A stretch of 64,000 nt of DNA from assembly GCA_900491605.1 (NCBI GenBank), contig UESW01005037.1, forward strand, positions 377,861 to 441,860. Direction: 5' to 3'. The notes below the pieces were generated by a model. It did no database searches. It was not told where the DNA came from and saw nothing but the letters and a program-made list of their open reading frames with translations. The stretch is from Calamus simplicifolius. Its lineage: Eukaryota; Streptophyta; Magnoliopsida; Arecales; Arecaceae. The translations under genes were made by a program, and so were the position numbers. This document shows, in pieces, positions 33,926 to 44,200 of this stretch; position 1 is the stretch's first letter; the number at the start of each line of letters is the position of its first letter.

Positions 33926-34469
33926 GATGTCGTCTGGCAGAGCTTTGCCACTCCTTCAGATACTCTTCTTCCAGGCCAGAACCTTACGATTTTTTATCAG
34001 CAAAATCCAAATAAGATGGCGGGTTGAAGTAGGCTGGAGGGAAAGGGCTTTTCATCTTCACACCAATGGTGAAAGGCTGAACGACTTTTAATGGATGTAC
34101 GATTAAAAAGTAATATTATCTCCCTGCTATTCTGTCCCATCATGTCAGGCCACATGGGATCCATGTGGACCAACAGGAAGGAGCGGTGCAGCCCACATAG
34201 GCCTTGCTGCACCGAGGCGGTGTACAAAGTGTTTTCCTTTGCCAAATGACTACGCAGGGCCTAGTACCTCAAGAGGCCTCCTAATCGATGGTACCATAGT
34301 TAGCAATGGTACCGATATCCATGACACATGAGGAGGCTATAGGCAGACTTCGACATGCCGTCCGAGTCAATGATGATGTGAATCTGATGGTGGTGAATCC
34401 TTTTGAGGGTGATGTTGTGGATATGACGAAAGGGGGCAGAGCAGTAGCCCTTCCTTCTGATATGGAGCC

Positions 34470-37400
34470 ATGACTAGACTCCTAATCTGAAATACTCGGG
34501 GCACAGAAAATCAGTGTTTCGATCGACTTTTGGCAAGCTAGCCAATCAGCACCATCCTGATATTCGTATTTTACTAGAAACCCATTTATTAGGAAGAAGC
34601 CTAGAGCAAACAAAATGCCAGCTTCATGCTATGTGGAGTACTTATGCCATTGAGTCCATGGGGCTATCAGAAGGTATCCTGGTCCTATGGAAACGTGGTT
34701 TGATGAGGGCGGATGCTATCCATCATTACGAGCAGCAGGTGGCTTTAGTGATCTCGGATTAGGTGGGCGACCCTTGGCTCATGTCTAGTGTTTATGCGAG
34801 TACAGAGCACCGGGTGAGGCAGAGTCTGTGGCAGGAGATATCCAGACTTGTGTCTCAGGGCCTCCCTTCTCTTGTTGTGGGTGACTTCAATTGCATTGTT
34901 GGCTCTCATAAGAAGATGGGAGGCAGACAGTATGTAGATAGCATTGACTTTAGAGAGTTCAGGAAGTTTATTGGCCAAAAATGGGTTACTTGATCTAGGC
35001 TTCACGGGCTCTCGATTCACCTGGTGTAATAATTGGGCCGGTGCAGCCCGAGTGTGGGAGAGGATTGATCGAGCCCTTGGGACGACGAAATGGTTGCATC
35101 GCTTTCCTGGCTACCAGGTCCAGCATCTTTCAAGGATTGCATCTGATCATTGCCCGCTCCTTATCACCACCGATTGCACGAGCTTCTTGAGTCCTCCATT
35201 TCACTTTGAGAAAATATGGACCTTCTATCTTAGATCCTAGGAGCTAATTAGAGATATTTGGAGTCTGCCTATCCGTGGGGATGCGAGATATCGGATGTCA
35301 TGGAGATTGGAGCTGGCCAAGCGTAAACTCCGTTGGTGGAACAGAATGAAGGTGGGCAACATTTTCAGGCAGATCGACGAGGTGGAGGCCAATATAGCTG
35401 AGCTACAGAGGCTAGAAGTCCAGGAGGAGGGTCTTCAGGAAGCTGACTTTCAGAGCTGCACCGATGTCTCTCTTCCCATCACTCTTTACTACGGCAGCAG
35501 GAGACTTTTTGGAGGTAGAAGTCTCGTATTCAGTGGCTTAAGGAAGGGAATCGAAACACCAGATTTTTTTCATCAAGCTACTATGGTCAAGAGGTCAACC
35601 AATCAGATCCAGCAGTTGAGGGATGAAGACGGTACTACGGTGACTGACTCTGAGAAGATTAGAGAGCGGGTCTACCAGCATTTCAGATCCAGGTGGAACC
35701 TGATTCTGGGGGATGGCCCTTCTACTCAAGATTCCTGCCCTATTGTTCGAGTTACTGACCAGGAAACTTGATTCTTACCCACTCTGTCACTTACCTGAAG
35801 GTTTGGGATGCATTTGGTCCTTAGGGGAGGACAAAGCGCTAGGTCCAAATGGCTTTCCTTCGTTATTTTTTAGGCGGTATTGGTCGATTGTTGGGGGTGA
35901 GGTAGTCGAGGCAGTTCAGATAACTTTCCAATCTGGCATCCCTACGGATTGAAAGAAAACCCTGGTCATCCTTATCCCTAAAAGATATGATGCCTCTTCT
36001 CCTAGCCACTTCAGGCCGATCAGTCTCTGCACCACTATATACAAAGTCTATGTGAAGCTTTTAATTTGGCATCTTCAGGAGATGATACCCCACCTCGTTA
36101 GTCCTGAACAAGGAGCATTTATCAGAGGACATGGTCTCACCGACAATGTCCTCCTTGTCTAGGAATTCATGCATGACCTCAGGCGAGCTCCTTCACGGAG
36201 GAGTCTTATGGCGATTAAGCTTGATATAAAGTGGGCGTATGATCGGATGTGCTGGCATTTCATTAGGAAAACCCTTTTTGAGTTTGGCTTCTCGATAGCT
36301 GGATTAGATGGATCATGGATTGTGTCAAGGGGCCTTCATTTTCCATCATGGTGAATGGCAATGGATATTTTCAGTCAACGATTGGCCTTCGTTAAGGGTG
36401 CCCTCTGTCTCCCTACCTGTTTATATTATGTGCTAATGCTCTTTCTTGGGCTCTGGGAGATGTTGTCCAACGATCACATTTGAAGCCTTATTGGGTCGTC
36501 CCTGGAGCCCAAGCTCTCTCTCACCTCCTTTTTGCAGATGATTGTCTTCTTATCGGCCAAACTTCAACCCAGAATGCTCGATGTTTTGCTCAAGCTGTGG
36601 ATTCTTATTGTCGTGTGTCCGGCCAGCTTGTTAACCTGCAAAAATCTTCTATCATTCTTAGTCCCAAAATAAAACCCAAAACAAAGTTGGAAAATACTGA
36701 CCAGCTTGGGGATTTCATAGCAGCAGAAATTCCTGACCTGCCTAGGCATTTCTATGACTGGCAGATGTCTGCGGAAGCTGGAGGTTAGGCCCATGGTGCA
36801 ACAGATCTATGATCGTCTTGAGAGTTATCAGGCTACTACCCTCTCCATGATAGGCAGAGTCACTCTTATTAGGTCCGTACTTACCTCCATTCCTATCTTC
36901 CTTTTGGCTAACACTATGGTTCCTATATATTGTAGACATTCCAAAACTTCTTGTGGAGGCCCAAACGGACAGCCATGGGGTACATTTATTGGACTGGGAC
37001 ATTATCTGCCACCCCACTAGAAAAGGTGGCCTTGGATCTAGTCCCTTTTGGCAAGGAGGAAAGCTTTGCTCGTCAGACATGTTGCAAGATATCTCCTCCA
37101 GCCCACTAGCCCGTGGAGCAGAATTATGAGGGCCTGCTACGGTGATTGGAGTTAGGGAGCCCGATTTCAATCGACCAGAGCTTGCTCTTTCATCTGGAAG
37201 AAGATATGCGCCCGAGCCCCTATTGCTATGGCACATGTTGGATGTCTGGTTGGAAACGGGAACACTATTGATGTCAGTCAAGATGCCTGGATTTCCTCGA
37301 TCCTTTTGTCTAGATGGCCGACCTTTGTTGCTGTGGATGCTACTGAAAACCTCTGTGTCAATGATCTGATAGATGATGGCATGACCTGGCGGATCCAGGA

Positions 37401-38506
37401 TCTCTCCATGCTGTTTGGGCCCCAACTGGTTTCCAAGATCCTCGCTATCCCGATTTCACTTCACCGAGGGAGCGACATTAGGGTCTGGGGTTCTACATGC
37501 TCTTCTAAGGCTCCATCGAGTTCCCTTTACAATCTGTTCAGGGGACCTTCTGACGCCATATTTATGGCAGCATGAATTTGGAGACTCCCTATACATCTAA
37601 GAGTGCAGCTCTTCCTTTGGAAGATGGCTTGGGATCGTCTCCCTACGAAGGCTCTCCTTAGTTGGAGAGGCATGGATATCGTAGGGTCTTGCCCGGTTTG
37701 CGGGGAGCATGACGAGACGACTGAGCATGCTATTCTGTGTTGCCCTAGGGTGAGGCAAATTTGAAGGCTTGCTGGGAGATGGCCTTGGAAGGTCGATGAT
37801 GGTGCTTGCCTGTACTCCTTCTGTTTCCTCTACCAAAGCCTGACTTGTGAGGCCTACTTTGCTGCCTACATTGCATATCAGGTCTGGTTGGCTAGTAATG
37901 CAGTAACCTTTGAGGTGGAGCTCATCCCATTTCATCATATTCTTTTGAGAGCTAGATGCTTGGCATCGAAGTACCTACGATTCGATGCTGTCACTCTCTT
38001 GACATCCCCAGGATACTGGGTCTCCTATGCTGCTACGGCAGTGGCCCGTAGGGCGATTTCTATCTCCTGGGAGCCCCTCCTAGGGTTTGTTAAGGTGAAC
38101 TTTGATGGCAGCATCCGCGGTGCAAATGGTGGTGCTGGATATGTTATTCGGACTGACAATGGGAGACTCCTAGCAGCTGGTGGGGTATCTATTCAAGACT
38201 GTTCTGTCTTGGAAGCTGAACTCAGAGCAGGTTGGGCCGGTATAATCAAGGCTACCTGACATCTGCGGGCTCAGAGGATCCTTATTGAGGGGGACTCCTC
38301 TACAGTTATTGGATGGATTCTGACAGAGTGGACCGGAATAATGCACATCCTCTTCTTCGGGATATTTGGCTGTTATTGCAGGACTCAGCGACCACTATTG
38401 TTCAACATGTTTATCGGAAGGCAAACCGTACGACTGATTAGGTTGCCTCCTACGTTGCTTGGCATTCCACTAGTTGGATCTGGGTTCAGAGAGACTTGAT
38501 TCCATC
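34470..38506 (+). pseudogene. LINE B ORF2, endonuclease-reverse transcriptase-RNase H, lightly broken
   Basis: Endonuclease: FGKLANQHHPDIRILLETHLL (metal-binding Glu) near 34515, LVVGDFNCIVG near 34875, RVWERIDRALG near 35050 and SRIASDHCPLLI near 35135. All catalytic motifs are in place, unlike LINE A. Reverse transcriptase: GEDKALGPNGFPS near 35825, IKLDIKWAYDRMCW near 36215 and HLLFADDCLLIGQ near 36520, with both catalytic Asp residues. zf-RVT: CPVCGEHDETTEHAILCCP near 37690. RNase H: NFDGSIRGANGG near 38100, LEAELRAGW near 38210 and LIEGDSSTVIGW near 38280, keeping the D-E-D triad. Stops and frameshifts are scattered (for example TAG near 34761, 34990-35000, 35770, 35950, 36340-36400, 37765, 38258), so no full protein can be made. 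Confidence 0.86.
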
Positions 38507-38592
38507 CTCTCTATTAATATATATATTTTTTGATCTTATGGGCGATCACCATACCAGAGTTGTATGACCATCTAATTGTATAAAAAAAAATA

Positions 38593-39750
38593 AAGAGAAT
38601 TAAGTTAAAATAGGTAAATAGAAAGATAAGACAATATATTATTAAAAAGAGAATTTATAATAAATAGGAAGATAAGAATTACAATGTGAGCATTCAATAT
38701 GAATCAAATTAGTAAACAAAGAGAAATGAGGGCTTCTCCAATGTTGCCTAGGCTAGAGGTATGCACAAATAAAATTGATTTAGAAGTATTTTTTGAACAA
38801 AACTGATATGAATCGATTACTTAAAATTAAAATTAATATCAAAATCGAACTAACTATTTCATTAAATCGAATGAAACTAAACCAAAAAATTTGGTTTGGT
38901 TTATTTCAATTTATTAGTTTGCATGCACTACTTTGGATGGCCATAAAATTGGTTCTTACAGTAAATTTTTTATGATCAAATGCTAGCCCAATTATTCATT
39001 ATGGGAAAAAAAATATGGTTTCATATAGCTCATTTATTCATATTTTTATATTATGATAACATAATTATAATATTATATAGTTAAATTTAGGATTTTATTA
39101 TTATTTATTTTTGAATCCATGCGGATTTAGAATCATTTCATTTTTCTTATTTTTGACATCTTTGAATTTATAAACGATGTGAATAAAAGATGATCGAATT
39201 TAAATTTGGTTACATCTAAATGTAAACAAGTTTATCTCGTATTATATAATATTATAATATAAATATATATTTTTATTATACTATAATATTATAATTTAGC
39301 TATAATAATATAATATTATATTATAGAAATAAAATTATAATTTAATTAAAAAATATAATAATAAATAATAGGAAGCAATGATAAATTATTATAATGCTTG
39401 TAAAAAAATAATTAGAAGCAATTTTAGTATTATATAGTTAGTGAAGTTTTTCATTGCATTTTAAATAGCTTGGTCACGAGTCACTATGATGTAATATAAT
39501 AAATGTGTTGTTGTTATATTACTAAAGATAAAATTATCATTGGGTAATATAAAATTACCAAAGTAACCCCATTTTGTTATGTGAACATCCTTGGAAGGTT
39601 GAGATATAGACATGATCTAATTTACTTTTAAATCTTCATGAATGATAACATTGAGATATAAAATATTATCATTAGATGGTTTTAGCTTTTGACAATACTT
39701 TTATTTTTTTAAAATAAAATATTTATAAAAATATTTTTAATAATAAAACA

Positions 39751-39787
<37 letters not shown>

Positions 39788-39995
39788 TAATAAAAATTTT
39801 AAAAAATAATTTAACAACTTTGTTTTGCTGTTTTTTCATCAAATGAAAAAAGTTAGAAAATTTGAAAATATTTTAGCCGTCATTTTAAAAATCATAGCTT
39901 ATAATAATATAAAAAAGAAAAAAGAAAAAATATTATATTTTTACATTTTTTGAGAGATAAAAAAGAAAAAAAAATCAAAACGAAAGCGAGGTATA
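38593..39995. other. Very AT-rich intergenic DNA
   Basis: No ORF or gene recognised. TAATATTATA-type words dominate at 39240-39360, an (AT)n run lies at 39757-39782, and A-rich tracts lie near 39915-39975. It ends at the pyrimidine-rich leader of the GH3 gene. Confidence 0.6.
39757..39782. repeat. (AT)n microsatellite
   Basis: Uninterrupted AT dinucleotides upstream of the GH3 gene. Confidence 0.9.
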
Positions 39996-41225
39996 TTTTA
40001 TTCTGCCAGTGTACTGCTTCTCGATAAGCCCAGCTTTCGCACTCTGATCGTGTCACTCGCCCGTTCGCTCTGTTGCTCGCCAGATAGCTTCGAATCGGAA
40101 GGAGGAAACGCTGGGGGTAACGGCTAGGTTTCTGCTCTCTCTCTTTCATCCATCTCTTACGGTTGCTTCTTCTAAACCAACCACCAAGAATCTCAAAGTC
40201 ATCTGCTTTCGTCTTCGGCCATCGGTGACTTCGATCTGAGCATTGCTGATCGTTGCCTTCTTTTTCCGTTACTGTTTTGTGGATTTTCATATGCTTTGTG
40301 AATCTTTTGATGCTTAATAGTTGCTAAAGATGGCCTTTCCCCTTTCGTTTGCTCATAGTTACTTTCTTCTTTCCTAAAACCCTGTTCCATGGTATGATTT
40401 TCTTTTTTTTTTTTATTTCCGGTCGGTAAATCGATCGTGGTTTTCAAAATTTGTTTCCAATCAACAGAAGAGAAATTTTTGTTTATTCTTTGCCAATCTC
40501 CCAAGAAACTTTCAATCTCAATCCAAAATGCATTCCATTCTCCTCATTGTCTGTCAAAATAGGATTTTTCGGTGATATAGTGCTATATTTCTTTTCTCCA
40601 TCTCTCCCGTTTTCGCAGTAGTGGTAATCGACCACTGATTTCTTTTCCTCGCTTCATTTCCCTTCTTCGACCTTTACCTTTTTCCCTCTCGAACACTTCA
40701 GTGCCCTTGTGTAATAAAACCTTTGACCCGATAACCTTTTGTAGCCATCTCTTCCTTTGTCACATTATTCACGCTTCTAAATGTTGGTCTAAAAAATTAC
40801 GGGGTTTACCTACTATCTAGTTTATAGATCATCCATTAGTACCTTGCTGTTCCCTAGAAATGCTGTTAGCTGTGGAAGCAATCCAGAGTTCCAAATCTCC
40901 TTAACCTTCCAAAGCTTGCTGTTTTGTACCACTTTTTTGGCACCACTTTGATTTTATATAATTTCATCCTGAACTTTCCAAGGACAGATCAGCCTGCTCT
41001 TCTCTTACTTGAAAGTTGTTCAATGAACTATCTTTATGTCCTAGTTGAAGAGTTTTTTTATACGCTAGAATATGATTCTTTTGATGATGCTACTTCTTTG
41101 CCCTTTGTTGTTTCGCTATTCGCTTGCCTTTATTGTTAAATTGGTTTACCAAAATCATCTTGGTTCTTTTTTGATCGGCTTGATTGCAAACCTGGACACT
41201 CATTCCATCACTTTGGAGCTCTCAG
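39996..41225 (+). promoter_or_regulatory. Probable promoter and 5' UTR region of the GH3 gene
   Basis: The base composition changes near 40010 to mixed, CT-rich sequence (CTCTCTCTCTTTCATCC near 40135), which looks like a plant 5' untranslated leader. The sequence just before the start codon reads GGAGCTCTCAG then ATG, so a 5'-UTR intron could end exactly at 41225. That is a guess from the AG and from long leaders known in such genes. No TATA box stands out as unique. There are several upstream ATG triplets, which again favours a spliced leader. Confidence 0.4.
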
Positions 41226-44200
41226 ATGGCAATTTCTCAAGCATTGTTGCTGGGTCTTCTGTTCTTATTATGTTGGGCATCAATTGGAAAGGCAGAGTAT
41301 ATGGCATACAAGGATCCTCGTCGACTGGTGAATGTTCGAATTGATGACTTGATGAAGCGGATGACTCTTGCTGAAAAGATTGGTCAGATGACGCAGATTG
41401 AACGAAAAGTTGCATCAGCCAAAGTCATGAAAGATTACTTTATAGGTAAAAATCTACCTGCGATGCATATAATCCTTGCTGCAGTGTCAATAAATGGTAA
41501 GAGAAGTAAATGCCTGAACTGATGATGTTCTCCAGGGAGTGTATTGAGTGGCGGCGGCAGTGTGCCTGCTCCTCAGGCTAGTGCCGAGGAATGGGTAAAT
41601 ATGATAAATGAATTTCAGAACGGCTCACTATCAACACGTCTAGGGATTCCAATGATTTATGGAATTGATGCTGTTCATGGGAACAACAACGCCTATAAGG
41701 CAACAATATTCCCCCACAACATTGGACTTGGAGCTACCAGGCAAGTATTCAACAGGTTAACGGCTTGAACTGTTGGTTTGATATATGATACAATCTCTCA
41801 GCTAGACAGAAACAGGAATTATCTTTGTGGAAAAACATCTCATGGAAAGTAAGATGTTATTGATATATGGTTAGTCATAATAGATTTATTTATTTATTTA
41901 TTGGAAACTCTAGTTCTTCCTACTGTAATGTATACTAGAGGCTGAAATGAACTCTACTGTTTGCCTGTTTCATCCTTGAATTGTTAATTTTGTTGTGGCC
42001 ATTAAAAAGCTCATGAACTTCAGGAAAACAAATAAATGGAAAAGAAATAGATAAATGTTTCCTAGAAGCATCAGCCTTTTGTTCTTTTATCTTATTTTAA
42101 AGTTCAAACTGCTTTATCTGCTAGGGATCCGAAACTTGTGAGGAGGATTGGTGAAGCAACTGCCCTTGAAGTGAGGGCGACAGGAATTCAATATACCTTT
42201 GCTCCATGTATTGCGGTAAGCACAACAGATAGACACAGTGCACCACCGATGTCATGTTATGCAATTTTAAAGTCGACAACTGCAGAATCTTTTTGTCATA
42301 ATTAAGGGAGCTACTATTTTCTGGATTGCTTGAACTATGTTAGGTTTGCAGAGATCCAAGATGGGGTCGATGCTATGAAAGCTATAGCGAAGACTACAAG
42401 ATTGTGGAAGAAATGACAGAAATTATCCCTGGATTACAGGGTGATCTCCCTGCAAACTATAGTAAGGGTGTTCCTTATGTAGCTGGAAAGTAAGGCTCAG
42501 AATCCCATAATTAAAGGAGTAGAATGATTATCTTGTTTCTGATTGTTGTTATCAACCTTTCTGTATATATTGTGATTGTTGTCTTGATGCATATTGAAGC
42601 ATTTATTTATTAACATTGAAACTCTATTTGAAACAAAAGATGACAGCTCTTTACATTGTCTCTAAAAAAATTTCTTCTGTTCTGTCTGCCAGATGGCATT
42701 TATTTATTTTTTCAGGTTATTCAGCTGTTGCTCTTACCAGTCATAATTAAACCTTTGGTCATGCAGTTTTAAAAAAGAAATGACAGGAAACAATGAAATC
42801 TCAAACTCCTTTGATGAGTTGGTGTAATTCAACTTTCTATATACCTGCTAGGCTGCTACCACATTAATGTTTCCTGGAAGTGTCATACTGTTTAGTCAGA
42901 CCATGCTCTATCTCATGTCTAGATTTGGGATGATTTGATTGGCTCCAATTTTGGAAATGATCTCATGATTACCAACTGGACAGGGACAAGGTTGCAGCCT
43001 GCGCCAAGCATTTTGTTGGTGATGGTGGGACACATGAAGGAATTGATGAAAATAATACTATTATTGATTACCATGGACTCTTAAGCATCCACATGCCTGC
43101 ATATTACAGCTCTATCATCAAGGGTGTCTCTACTGTCATGGTCTCTTATTCAAGTTGGAATGGAGAGAAAATGCATGCCAATCGTGATCTGGTTACTGGT
43201 TTCCTCAAAAACACTCTTCATTTCAGGGTAGGTCTTCAGTACACAGCATTATTTTATAAAATATATATTTTTTCTAATTGACTTCACCTATTGCAGTTCA
43301 TACTAAATGATGTGTTTATATAAATTTTCAGGGTTTTGTTATTTCAGATTGGCAAGGAATTGATAGGATCACCATTCCGGCAGGTGAAAACTACACTTAT
43401 TCTGTCCTAGCTGGAATTAATGCTGGTATTGATATGGTCAGTTCTCTCTGCTATAGAACATTTATAGTTACTTCTGTTTTATGATAATTTCTATTGTCGG
43501 ACAACAATCATCTTTGAGTCAAGATAAATATCCCAGTGCAATTTTGTTGCAGGTGATGGTTCCTTACAACTATACAGATTTCATTAATGACCTGACCTCC
43601 CTTGTTAAGAAGAAAATCATTCCCATGAGCAGGATTGATGATGCTGTGAGCAGAATTCTTTTCGTCAAATTCACCATGGGTCTCTTTGAGAACTCATTGG
43701 CTGATCTTAGTCTTGTTGATCAGCTTGGGAAGAAGGTTACTTTATTTTTCAATCATATTGCCTAATTTGTTCTTATGATCTCAGAATCTTTTTTTTGGCA
43801 CTATTTTCAAAATTTTCATGACCACTTGAGTACCATAGACATGTTATACTCTCTGATGAAATGCTCTTATTCACTTGAAATTATGAGATTGACAGGAGCA
43901 CAGGGAATTGGCAAGGGAAGCTGTTAGGAAATCACTTGTGCTGTTGAAAAATGGAAAATCTGTTAATGAGACACTGCTTCCCCTCCCTAAGAAGGCTGGA
44001 AAGATCCTTGTCGCTGGAAGCCATGCAGATAATTTAGGATATCAATGTGGTGGGTGGACAATTGAATGGCAGGGAGCTAGTGGGAATATCACAATTGGTG
44101 TGTATCCTTTAGTATCCTTCATTATTACTGTGGTGCCAGTGTATTTCTGCTGTATTGGTAATATTCATCTTTCTAAGAAGCTCAATGTTTTACCATATAG

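Larger units (their letters stand above)
29731..34248. repeat. 4.5-kb inverted duplication carrying two DUF538 gene copies
   Basis: The left arm, about 29731-31652, and the right arm, about 32350-34248, are reverse complements over about 1.9 kb each, separated by about 0.7 kb. From outside in, each arm has (i) about 310 bases of unique DNA (left GCCAAAGGAAAATACTTTG..., right ...AAAGTGTTTTCCTTTGCC) ending in TCTGCCAGACGACATCCTAG and its complement, (ii) a tandem array about 0.9 kb long, and (iii) a DUF538 gene with its 5' and 3' flanks, reading outward from the centre. The outer 310 bases look like long terminal inverted repeats, as in Mutator-like elements, so a gene-capturing Pack-MULE is one origin. 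No transposase and no clear target duplication were found. AGGGCCT at 29702 and 34256 is only a weak candidate. Confidence 0.88.
28628..38592 (+). mobile_element. LINE B: L1-type non-LTR retrotransposon split by a 4.5-kb inverted duplication
   Basis: Same domain order and 3' end as LINE A, but better kept. ORF1 (DUF4283) lies left and ORF2 lies right of the inverted duplication at about 29731-34248. Removing the insert gives a LINE of about 5.4 kb, close to the 5.9 kb of LINE A. The end is an A-rich run at 38580-38592 after TTGTAT. The 5' end is close to, or was cut into by, copia-1. Catalytic motifs of endonuclease, reverse transcriptase and RNase H remain, but several stops and shifts break the frames. 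Confidence 0.82.

Noticed and set aside
29702..34262. AGGGCCT on both sides of the palindrome as its target-site duplication
   Set aside because: Only seven bases, and it lies about 20 bases outside the arms' homology on the left. This could be chance, so it is not used to set the boundaries.
40199..40504. Minus-strand frames of about 100-130 codons upstream of GH3
   Set aside because: Charged, low-complexity translations of CT-rich leader DNA read backwards. No family resemblance.
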